64,000 nucleotides of DNA from Azorinus chamasolen (Eukaryota > Mollusca > Bivalvia > Cardiida > Solecurtidae), in contig OY755252.1 in assembly GCA_963576725.1 (NCBI GenBank), positions 57,503,985-57,567,984 on the forward strand, written 5' to 3'. The translations under genes and the position numbers were made by a program. The notes below the pieces were generated by a model. The model was given only the letters and a program-made list of their open reading frames with translations, was not told where the DNA came from and made no database searches. Below, piece after piece: positions 56,897 through 64,000 of this stretch (positions are counted from its first letter, which is position 1; the number at the start of each line of letters is the position of its first letter).

Positions 56897-57366
56897 TATA
56901 GTTCGATTTCGAGTGCTGAGCCGTGACGGCACTTTTCTATTTAAAGAAGTTGCAGCCATTCTAATTTATGGGTATGGGTAAGTGAACAGTGGTTGTCACA
57001 AGAAGCTTGTAGTAATCGTGCAGTGTTAGTAGATACACAGTAAAACATCTCTATAACGGCCACTAAATTACATCAACTATTTTGTGTTAAAGCCAGGTGG
57101 CTGCTTAAAGCAATATGAAAGTAACCCAGAACGCTCCTATAGGAGCGTTCTGTGTTACTTTCACCTTGCTTTAAGCAGTCACCTGTGCTAAATACCAACT
57201 AATTAACACAATTTAGTAGCCGTTATAGAGAGGTTTTACTGTATATGCTTATTACTTGTCTGTATTACCACAGGTAACTGCGGAACAAATACATGGTTTG
57301 TGACGCATTTTACCTCTACGGGTGGACTGGTCCTAAAGGTCACAGCTCACGGGTCAAAATCGAACT
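56897..57366 (-). mobile_element. 470-bp element, right member of the inverted pair
   Basis: Reverse complement of 54553-55019: TATAGTTCGATTTCGAGTGC ... AGCTCACGGGTCAAAATCGA ACT. It carries its own copy of the TA MITE at the equivalent place. Confidence 0.65.
57038..57243. mobile_element. TA foldback MITE inside the right inverted-pair member
   Basis: CAGTAAAACATCTCTATAAC ... GTTATAGAGAGGTTTTACTG-TA. The core GAACGCTCCTATAGGAGCGT is intact here, unlike its partner at 54679. Confidence 0.75.
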
Positions 57367-57984
57367 GTTTTATAGATCTACGTAAAACTCAAATACAAAC
57401 AAACAAAGCACTGCATGTATTTAAAATTTGCACACGTTTCTAAAACTACAAATGGTTATACATACACCGAAAAGGATTTCTAACAGGTCATTATAATCAT
57501 CCATATTTAAAGGAATAAAACCTACATACGCCTTTTTAACATTTTCTTATTAATCACACATAAACATTTATTCTGTGAAGTTTGACCAATTTCTTATTGC
57601 TAGATGTTGTTAGAGAGAGTTGTTTTATCAAATATATGCGAAAACAATTAAGAAAAAATCATATTTTTCAGGCACTGTTATAAGAATTATTTGTCTCAGT
57701 TTGTTGTTATCATAGACATATGAATTGGTAAAATCATAAGTAAAGCTTGTTAACATTGACTGACGTCATTATATTTTTTGACTCCGCCTATATTAATCAA
57801 GAAAGCCAAACCATGCATGTCGAAGAGCGCTGCATTATATATTTCAAGTGCCCATGGACAAAAAGTGTATGGTAATTTATGGTATTCTTTTTACCATGGC
57901 ACTAAGAAATGTTTGAAGAACTTATGCAGAAATTTTCATAAAGATCCTATTGAAATTTCATTTGGGCGTGTATACCTTTATATC
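57367..57984 (+). other. No gene recognised
   Basis: AT-rich, no conserved frame or repeat. Confidence 0.3.
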
Positions 57985-58240
57985 TTAACCCTTTCCCTCA
58001 TATAAACGTGTTTTCACGCATTTGCAAACAGAGTAGACCCAGATCAGACGGCTCCTAGAGGAGCCGTCTGATCAGGGTCTGTTCTGTTTGCTAATAGAAC
58101 TTAACATATCAGTTTCTTTACCTTCTGAAATGTCTACATGTACAATGTTGCACTTTCCATATTTCTTTATAACTATTTTGTAAATGAATATTCAGTAGGT
58201 ATTGCAATTTGGATTAAATATAGAACAGGGAAAGGGTTAA
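57985..58240 (+). mobile_element. TTAA hairpin MITE, family A (A5), complete
   Basis: TTAA-CCCTTTCCCTCATATAAACG ... CAGGGAAAGGG-TTAA. Hairpin 58024-58091: GCAAACAGAGTAGACCCAGA ... GATCAGGGTCTGTTCTGTTT GC with core GGCTCCTAGAGGAGCC. A short duplicate of the right terminus (ACAGGGAAAGGATTAA) follows at 58250. Confidence 0.8.
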
Positions 58241-58523
58241 ACAAATACCCTACAGGGAAAGGATTAAGCGACAATACATGTATTTAATTAAACTAAACAT
58301 TGTACTACATACACTTATACATAATAAAGGAGTGATTATCAATATGAAAACAAACAGCAACATAAACCTTCTGCACAAAGAAAAATTGTCGGCAAATAGT
58401 GTTACCAGGCGTCTCATCTGGATCCAAACTGTTTGCAAATGTATCGAAAATTCGTCAGCTGAGTGTCATAGGTTTATTGCGGCTCTACACATTTTGTTGG
58501 TTATTGACATAATTTAAGGTAAG
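58241..58523 (+). other. No gene; half of a D hairpin
   Basis: CAGGCGTCTCATCTGGATCC then AAACTGTTTGC (58407-58437) is a right arm without the left one. Otherwise nothing is seen. Confidence 0.4.
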
Positions 58524-58748
58524 CCAACCCTTTACTCCATAAATACTCCTTTTTACGCCTTTGCAAACAGAGTAGGCCCAGATCAGACGGCTCCTGTAGG
58601 AACCGTCAGATCAGGGTCTGCTCTGTTTGCTTATGATTTAATATAGATGTGATTCTACAGTTTCTGCCTTGACCACAACTTCACGTGTCCTTGTGACGTC
58701 ATAACAAATAATATAATATTCATAAATATTCATGGAGTAAACGGTTCC
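58524..58748 (+). mobile_element. TTAA hairpin MITE, family A (A6)
   Basis: CCCTTTACTCCATAAATACT ... TATTCATGGAGTAAACGG; the flanking TTAA has decayed (CCAA / TTCC). Hairpin 58563-58630 with core GCTCCTGTAGGAACC. It lies directly against the C4 element. Confidence 0.75.
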
Positions 58749-58976
58749 TTAACCCATTCCCTCATATTTACGACTATTGACGACTCTGTAAAAGTCACTT
58801 TGTGAAACCATTGTGATAAATAGAGCATTTGCTCCTATAGGAGCAAATGCTCTATTTATCACAATGGTTTCAAACTACAAATTCTAAAATTTTCCTTTTC
58901 TCTAGTTAATGCACCGTTTCGGTAGATTAATTCAAAAAGGTTGAGTCTAAAAATAGTCTAGGAGATAATGAGTTAA
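58749..58976 (+). mobile_element. TTAA hairpin MITE, family C (C4), complete
   Basis: TTAA-CCCATTCCCTCATATTTACG ... GGAGATAATGAG-TTAA. Hairpin 58802-58873 is a perfect 36-bp-arm palindrome (GAAACCATTGTGATAAATAG AGCATTTGCTCC) with core GCTCCTATAGGAGC. Confidence 0.8.
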
Positions 58977-59143
58977 TAGAGCAATAGACAAGTAGAATAT
59001 AATAAGTACTAAACTAATCATTTCTCATTCAAACCGTGTTCTTTCTACCATACCGTTTATAAGGATATACGAGTACATGTATAGGTTGGTGATTCTCAAT
59101 ACGAAAGGCCACTAGAGCACGTCAAGTGTGATAATAAAACGTT
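58977..59143 (+). other. Spacer, nothing recognised
   Basis: No motif seen. Confidence 0.3.
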
Positions 59144-59393
59144 TTAACCTTTCGCTTGCTGTTCACGTCAATATACCTACCTGTAAATAGTGAAGACCCA
59201 GATGAGACAGCTCCTGCAGGAGCTGTCTCATCAGGGTCTGCACTTTTTACAAGTTGATTGTGCAACCAGTGCACTCCACAGCAGTGATTGCACAGCGGAA
59301 TACTTGTACACAGTGGAGATATATATAATTATACAACAGGGCATGGGTAAAGAAGGAAAAATGTATTTTAAAATTCAGCAAGAGAAGGGTTAA
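59144..59393 (+). mobile_element. TTAA hairpin MITE, family B (B2), complete
   Basis: TTAA-CCTTTCGCTTGCTG ... AAGAGAAGGG-TTAA, aligned along its length with 21517-21765. The hairpin core AGCTCCTGCAGGAGCT is flanked by CCCAGATGAGAC / GTCTCATCAGGG, again with the stem mismatch. Confidence 0.75.
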
Positions 59394-59720
59394 TATAAAA
59401 GCATTATACCGACAAAACAACTCAAAAGCGACCACATTATGAATAAACACAGGTGTATTTAATGGTGGATCAAACAAACCATGAATAGTCATGTAAGACA
59501 TAATGACATCATGCATATTAATTAAATCGCTGCCAAATAATGTCGTCTGCATAATTTGTCGTCTACTCATATTTCTACTTTTCGACATTCCTTCCATTTT
59601 GTTTCAAAAACATAACCTTAGCGTCAAACAGCTTGGATCCTACCGAGACGCCGAGTTGCCGAGTTAATCGGCGTCTCAACTAGGTCCTGTCTGTTTACAT
59701 CGCCCTTGGCAACAAAAGAA
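59394..59720 (+). mobile_element. Family D hairpin element (D3)
   Basis: TCGTCTGCATAATTTGTCGT at 59538, then hairpin 59624-59698 (CAAACAGCTTGGATCCTACC GAGACGCCGAGTTGCC ... CGGCGTCTCAACTAGGTCCT). Ends are not sharply defined. Confidence 0.55.
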
Positions 59721-59868
59721 TTAACCATTACCTCATAGGCTATTTTTAGATACAACCTCTTTGAATAAATTTACCGAAAAGGAGCATTAACTTAAGAGAA
59801 AAGGAAAAAAAATTGTAGTTTGAAACCATTGTGATAAATAGAGCCGTCAATATGAGGGAATGAGTTAA
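59721..59868 (-). mobile_element. Family C element lacking its hairpin (C5)
   Basis: TTAA-CCATTACCTCATAGGC ... GAGGGAATGAG-TTAA. It matches C1 up to GTGATAAATAGAGC (59843), then jumps to CGTCAATATGAGGGAATGAG. One and a half arms of the palindrome and the far flank are deleted, while both ends are intact. Confidence 0.7.
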
Positions 59869-60139
59869 ACCTTCAAAGGCTGAAACAAATATGTTCAACC
59901 CTGGGAATCTTTCATGTACAAAATTCATTTGCTTCTTTATTTATATATTCTTAAAGACATTATTTCTTCAATTTCTCTACAGAAACATGACGGACATGCC
60001 AAACAGCTTGGATCCTGATTAATGGCCGAGTAACTCGGCGTCTCATCTGGATCCAAACTGTTAACATAGGTAATGACATATGCGACATTGGCAGAGAAAG
60101 AGTAAATCAATTGTTATAATGGACAAGGGAAGTTTCGCC
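59869..60139 (-). mobile_element. Family D hairpin element (D4)
   Basis: Hairpin 60000-60063: CAAACAGCTTGGATCCTGAT ... TCGGCGTCTCATCTGGATCC AAACTGTT, then GCGACATTGGCAGAGAAAGA. Stem mismatch present. The outer left end is unclear. Confidence 0.6.
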
Positions 60140-60300
60140 CATAGCAGAAACCGTTACGGTAGAACTATATAACTATATCATACACAAACAGAGCAGACCC
60201 TGATCAGACGGCTCCTATAGGAGCCGTCTGATCTGGGTCTACTCTGTTTGCAAAGGCGTAAAAAGGAGTATTTATGGAGTAAAGCATTGTTCCAGGACGA
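60140..60300 (-). mobile_element. Family A hairpin element (A7), reversed
   Basis: Hairpin 60184-60251 (ACAAACAGAGCAGACCCTGA ... GATCTGGGTCTACTCTGTTT GC, core GGCTCCTATAGGAGCC), followed by AAAGGCGTAAAAAGGAGTAT TTATGGAGTAAAG, i.e. the left terminus of family A in reverse. Confidence 0.65.
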
Positions 60301-60393
60301 TAGTAATACAGGAATCTCGTACTGCGTTAAGCTACCACCTGTCCTGCCTTGAGCTCCGGTTTTGTGATAGTCGCATAAGAGATGTTTTAAGTA

Positions 60394-60762
60394 TACAGTG
60401 CTCCCTCCCTCCCTACAACGGCCCTCTCAATAACGATTCCCTCCTTACAACAACGCATGTCACTGTTTCCGAAACAACAAGACTCCAACAACAATTTTTT
60501 CCATCGTATTTTCTTTATGCCTCCATCAAATCCTATGCTGTGACCACTGTTTAGAATCGTCACTTTGTGCCGATTCTAAAGAGTGGCCACAACATGGGGT
60601 TTGATTGAGGCATAACGGTTTTAGTTCTCGAAATACACCTTATCTAGGGATCTGCAAACAAGCTAATTATGTTTGATTTTCCCTCCCTATAACAACTCCC
60701 TCTGAACAACACATACAATCTTCGTATCCCAAAGGGTGTCGTTGTAGAGAGGGAGCACTGTA
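60394..60762. mobile_element. TA foldback MITE, CAGTGCTCCCTC family, reverse copy
   Basis: TA-CAGTGCTCCCTCCCTCCCTAC ... GTAGAGAGGGAGCACTG-TA. Nearly the full reverse complement of 55426-55791, including GTTTTAGTTCTCGAAATACA and the ACAACATGGGGTTTGATTGA stretch. Confidence 0.75.
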
Positions 60763-60825
60763 CATTCATTATACTTGTATGTACCTTGAGAACTTCTATA
60801 ACATGGTATATATCCCTCCAGTGAA

Positions 60826-61250
60826 CACCCCTTTCCTTGATTCAATCGTATGCTCACGCCTTTGAAAACAGAGTAGACCCAGTTCAGACGGCTCCTATAG
60901 GAGCCGTCTGATCAGGGTCTGTTCTGTTTGCTAATGAAATTATGATAGATCTGATTCTACAGTGTCTACAAATACCAAAGATGCATGTGTATATATCATA
61001 CGATATTGTAAATAGTTGGCTAATAAATAGTATTTATATCATTATTTCTGACATGAATACAGTGGACACCTTTATTGCGACCACTTAATGAATAAACATA
61101 CATGTCCTTATAAGCAGGTGGTTGCTTAATGCAGGACAAAAGTAATGCAGAAAACTCCTCTTTTGTCCCGCATCTAGCACCCAGATTTATACCTCGTTTT
61201 AGGTGGTCGCATTAGCGGAGTTTTACTGTATTAAACACTTAAATGGTTAA
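60826..61250 (+). mobile_element. Family A element (A8) interrupted by a TA MITE
   Basis: CCCCTTTCCTTGATTCAATC at the left, hairpin 60864-60931 (core GGCTCCTATAGGAGCC), ATTATTTCTGACATGAA up to 61057. After the insert it resumes and ends AAATGG-TTAA (61247-61250). Confidence 0.65.
61058..61230. mobile_element. TA foldback MITE nested in A8
   Basis: TA-CAGTGGACACCTTTATTGCG ... GTCGCATTAGCGGAGTTTTA CTG-TA. Arms imperfect; centre AAAACTCCTCTTTTGTCC. Confidence 0.65.
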
Positions 61251-61733
61251 CATACCGCCGACAGGTATGTTGAGAAAATTTAATAACACAAACATACGTC
61301 ACAGGCTGTGAACCATAGATTTTAGAAACATACACATATTAAAAGCATTTACTGCATTAATAGATATGTACTACATAGTAAGGTAAGTACTGCTATCATA
61401 ATTAATGTTTTAATGGCATATAAACACAGACAGGTGGGTATGTACAATTCACAGGTACCAGACGTGTGGCCATTTCATAAATGCTACTGACAAACATTCT
61501 TCAAATACATTTAGACATCATACCTTGACAGAAAAAAATGTTTTCATACTATACGAAAAAATAATTCAAAACATTTGTTTCTGCTGTCAAAGTATGATGA
61601 TGTCTAAACGTATGTGACGATGTTATCGGTAGTATTTATGAAATTGTCGTGCGTCTGGCACCTGTGGTACAATCAGGTCCATATAAGTCTATATAAGCAA
61701 ACAGAGTCTGTGTCTACTCTGTTTGCAACGTCA
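61251..61733 (+). other. No gene; a 32-bp A-type mini hairpin
   Basis: GCAAACAGAGTCTGTGTCTA CTCTGTTTGC (61697-61726) is a family A hairpin reduced to its outermost arms. The rest is unassigned; AATGTTTTCATACTATACG-type short inverted sequence lies near 61500-61600. Confidence 0.45.
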
Positions 61734-61975
61734 TTAACCCTTTCATCGCCAATGTCGCAAAAATGCACCACGACAAATAGTGCAGTCGCAGATCAGACGC
61801 CGCCTTTTCAAGGCGGCGTCTGATCAGGGACTTCATTTTTTGTCTCAATCTCTAGCTCTAGATATGCGGTTTATTCCTTTGAATTATGTATTCATTTACA
61901 TCATTTCCTATTTTTACTGAATGAACAAAATTGGGTTGCAGACGACAATTAGAAATTCGGCGCCGAAAGCGTTAA
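61734..61975 (+). mobile_element. TTAA hairpin MITE, D-related (D5)
   Basis: TTAA-CCCTTTCATCGCCAATG ... GGCGCCGAAAGCG-TTAA. The hairpin is 61772-61846 with perfect centre CGCCGCCTTTTCAAGGCGGC G and arms GCAGATCAGACG / CGTCTGATCAGGGA, mismatch kept. Confidence 0.7.
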
Positions 61976-62376
61976 AAGGCCTTTCTGTGTAGAAAAGGAT
62001 TAACTTTTGCCTGTAAATATTGTCGTCTGCTTCATTTCTAAAAATACATTTTGCTTCCGGGTTTTTTATTTAAAAAAAAAAAACAACAACAAAAAACAAG
62101 AATGTCAGAGTGACAAACAGTTTGAATCTTGATCAGACGCCGAGTATCCCTTCTATAGCTGTTAGCGCCCTGACTCGCATTTGGAAAACAGACTGGATCC
62201 AGAAGAGACGCCGAGTAACTTAGCGTTCCATCAGGATCCCAGCAAGCTGCTTGACACTCAGTCAATAGTTTTTTCAAAAGCTTTGTTGAATATGAATCAG
62301 ACAAACTTGCGCCATACCCAAATATGAGCGAGCAGACTACATAATGGCTGTAAAATGTCTCTTTCATTTTCTGCTA
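61976..62376 (+). mobile_element. Two D-type hairpin arms, composite
   Basis: ACAAACAGTTTGAATCTTGA TCAGACGCCGAGTATCCC (62114-62151), then a second hairpin GACTGGATCCAGAAGAGACG ... TTCCATCAGGATCCCAG (62190-62241). Probably two overlapping copies. Confidence 0.5.
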
Positions 62377-62582
62377 TACAGTAGAACCTGCACTAAGAGG
62401 CCACTCATTTACTGCACAAATGAGTTTTAGAAAGCAGGTGGTTGTTTAATACAGGTCAAAGGCAATGCAGAAAGCTCCTATAGGAGCTTTCTGCGTTACT
62501 TTTGACCTGTATTAAGCTACCACCTTTATACAGACCCATAAGTTAACCTATTTGATGACCGCTTATGACAGGTTCAACTGTA
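62377..62582. mobile_element. TA foldback MITE, CAGTAGAACCTGCACTAAG family
   Basis: TA-CAGTAGAACCTGCACTAAGAG ... TTATGACAGGTTCAACTG-TA. The central palindrome TTAATACAGGTCAAAGGCAA TGCAGAAAGCTCC ... has core AAAGCTCCTATAGGAGCTTT. Confidence 0.75.
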
Positions 62583-62619
62583 TTAGACATACCGGGAGAC
62601 ATCTATTTATCACGTGACA

Positions 62620-63010
62620 TGATTAATGTTCAACCTTTATTCCACACACACGCCTTTTAAAGCAATTGTAAACAGAGTAGACCCAGATCAGACGTCTCCT
62701 GTAACTGCTGTCTGATCAGGGTGACTTGGGTCTCAGCTCTGTTTTGATTATGTAATAATAGAGAGCTGGTGCTACAGTTTGTGTCATGGCCAAAACGTTC
62801 ACGAGGAGAGAAACTTTATGAGACTTACAGGCGTTCGTTCCAATCATTTCACTGCAATGTGTAATCGTAAAGTATGCAAATTTCTGAAATAAGATATTTT
62901 AAACTTAACTATAGAAGTCTGTGTTCATATGCCATTATCAAATTTCAGGCAATTTATATTCATATAATGATTTATTTCATTAATATTTGTGGCGTAAAGG
63001 TATGATATAG
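62620..63010 (+). mobile_element. Family A hairpin element (A9), diverged
   Basis: CAACCTTTATTCCACACACA at the left, hairpin 62668-62746 (GTAAACAGAGTAGACCCAGA ... TGATCAGGGTGA ... CTCTGTTTTG) with an insertion in the right arm. The right end is not clear. Confidence 0.55.
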
Positions 63011-63047
63011 CCAGGTACATGTAGAAATCGCAGATAAGTAAAACACA

Positions 63048-63223
63048 TTAATCCATTCCCTCATATTGACGCCTTTGACGCCCCTATGAAAGTCACTTTT
63101 TGAAACCATTGTGATAAATAGAGCATTTGCTCCTATGGAGCAAATGCTCTATTTATCACAATGGTTTCACAGTGTGAATTTTATAGAGTCGCAAAAATGC
63201 GTCACTGGGGGATAATGTGTCAA
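63048..63223 (+). mobile_element. TTAA hairpin MITE, family C (C6)
   Basis: TTAA-TCCATTCCCTCATATTGA ... GGGGGATAATGTG-TCAA. Hairpin 63101-63170 with core GCTCCTATGGAGC. Its two outer parts are more alike than in C4 (GTCACTTTTTGAAACC / GGTTTCACAGTGTGAATTTT). Confidence 0.7.
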
Positions 63224-63331
63224 GAAACTATTGTCCGAGTCCTCGATGTCTTATCTAAATTCAAACTGTTTTTCAAAATGCCAACCAAGTTGCGCTAACA
63301 CGATAACAGTTTCAATGGCTATACCTAAGGA

Positions 63332-63581
63332 TTAACCATTTACTCTATAAATGCGCATTTCTACGCCTTTGCAAACAGAGAAGACCCAGATAAGACGGCT
63401 CCTGTAGGAGCCGTTTTATCAGTGTCTGCTCTGTATGCTTATGATTCATTATAGATATGATTCTACTGTTTCTGTCATGGCCAAAGCTTTGCTCTCTGCA
63501 TGTGTTTATATACCAATTAATCTAATTAATATTCACGACGTCATTATTTCTTACATGCATATTCACGGAATAAAGGGTTAA
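63332..63581 (+). mobile_element. TTAA hairpin MITE, family A (A10), complete
   Basis: TTAA-CCATTTACTCTATAAATG ... TATTCACGGAATAAAGGG-TTAA. Hairpin 63371-63438, core GGCTCCTGTAGGAGCC, stem mismatch present. It ends only 12 bp from the P450 stop codon, so it lies in that gene's 3' UTR. Confidence 0.8.
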
Positions 63582-63592
63582 AATGGTTACAC

Positions 63593-64000
63593 CTAGGCTC
63601 GTGGTTCAAATCGGCAATTAACCTGGGGAACAAACAACGCTGGTCCATACTTGAAGGTTCTTGGATCATCCTCTGGAAGTTCGCTATTCGTCGGGGGGAA
63701 GAGTTTGAAATGATAGATAATATTAGCGACGCACGTGAATATGCACGGTTCAGCTAGACTGTATCCTTTGCATATACGTGGTCCAGTACCAAATGGCATG
63801 ATGGATTTCCGCAAAGGATTTTCAGGGGCAAGTAGGTTCCCTGATGCATCGATAAACCTCTCCGGGTTGAATATCCAAGGATCCGTCCAGATAGCTTCTG
63901 AATGGTGAATATTGAAATTGTTTCCAAGGATCTCGGTTCCTTTCTCCACAGAGAACCCGTTGACAGCAGTATCTTCCATCGCCACGTGAGGCAAGGTTGT
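63593..64000 (-). CDS. Cytochrome P450, 3'-terminal part (partial at window edge)
   Basis: Haem-thiolate monooxygenase of the ER membrane; the substrate cannot be told. The frame is open from the window edge (codons for TTLPHVAMEDTAVNGF) to TAG at 63593-63595, giving 135 residues, about the last quarter of a ~500-residue P450. Landmarks in order are LPHVAMEDTAVNGFSVEKGT (strand region after the K helix), NPERF (meander PERF motif), and the haem loop FGTGPRICKG with the invariant Cys ligand, followed by the L helix and a C-terminal FEPRA. The LPH...DT start and FGTGPR-x-C-x-G loop resemble clan 2 (CYP1/2/17-like) enzymes. One position after the haem loop reads SLAEPCIF, where relatives have a charged/Met segment, so function cannot be assumed. 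No intron is seen in this part. It is the only convincing host gene here. Confidence 0.9.
   Translation of the reverse strand, partial: TTLPHVAMEDTAVNGFSVEKGTEILGNNFNIHHSEAIWTDPWIFNPERFIDASGNLLAPENPLRKSIMPFGTGPRICKGYSLAEPCIFTCVANIIYHFKLFPPTNSELPEDDPRTFKYGPALFVPQVNCRFEPRA

Noticed and set aside
57985..63581. CRISPR-like array (regularly recurring palindromes)
   Set aside because: Spacing is irregular, units are full transposons with TTAA ends, and the genome is eukaryotic.

Overview
The window looks like animal nuclear DNA, most probably from a bivalve mollusc, perhaps a venerid-like clam; species is not resolvable by eye. The reasons are AT-rich non-coding DNA, a spliced-type cytochrome P450 terminal exon, Penelope-like reverse transcriptase (RT) remnants ending in GT-rich tails, 'pearl'/Helentron-like elements with about 150-315 bp minisatellite cores plus GTCC/ACGG microsatellites, and large numbers of hairpin MITEs. 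Only one host gene is convincing: the 3'-terminal part of a P450 on the minus strand at the right edge (63593-64000). Almost everything else is mobile DNA, mostly dead and nested.

Layout. 1-11.8 kb: three Penelope-like element (PLE) copies (A, B, C). Copy C is split by a 4.95-kb transposon (4748-9700) with terminal inverted repeats of about 1.7 kb, a 5-bp target duplication CTTTA, and the remnant of a PIN/FEN-nuclease-like gene inside. 11.8-26 kb: TA-type foldback fragments, a CpG-rich patch with one unassigned ORF, nested hAT transposons (13680-17743), a second short hAT-like element (23752-25249), LTR-like repeats and hairpin elements. 26-35 kb: PLE copies D1, D2 and E with duplicated GT-rich tails. 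35-39 kb: two Helentron-like minisatellite elements. 39-48 kb: a diverged unit of about 0.95 kb repeated in direct orientation, carrying a minus-strand PLE, a third minisatellite element and a Tc1/mariner-like MITE; two of these insertions have empty sites in sister units. 49.9-52.8 kb: a perfect (TG)382 tract next to a PLE tail, then a fourth minisatellite element flanked by direct repeats. 53-63.6 kb: a dense field of hairpin MITEs, a two-copy 0.47-kb inverted pair, and nested insertions.

The most coherent signal is the MITE community. One group is flanked by TTAA with termini CCC(T/A)TT...AA(A/T)GGG, as in piggyBac-mobilised elements. The other is flanked by TA with termini CAGT...ACTG, as in Tc1/mariner-mobilised elements. 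Both carry long central palindromes, and several families of both groups share the palindromic core CTCCTATAGGAG. Three TTAA families also keep one stem mismatch (CCAGAT on one arm, CCTGAT where its complement should be) at the same place in nearly every copy. I know of no description of this, but I could not search.

Limits: all homology statements come from reading and memory of family motifs; no alignment, folding or database search was run. Boundaries of old repeats are good to about 10-30 bp. No tRNA, rRNA or CRISPR was seen.
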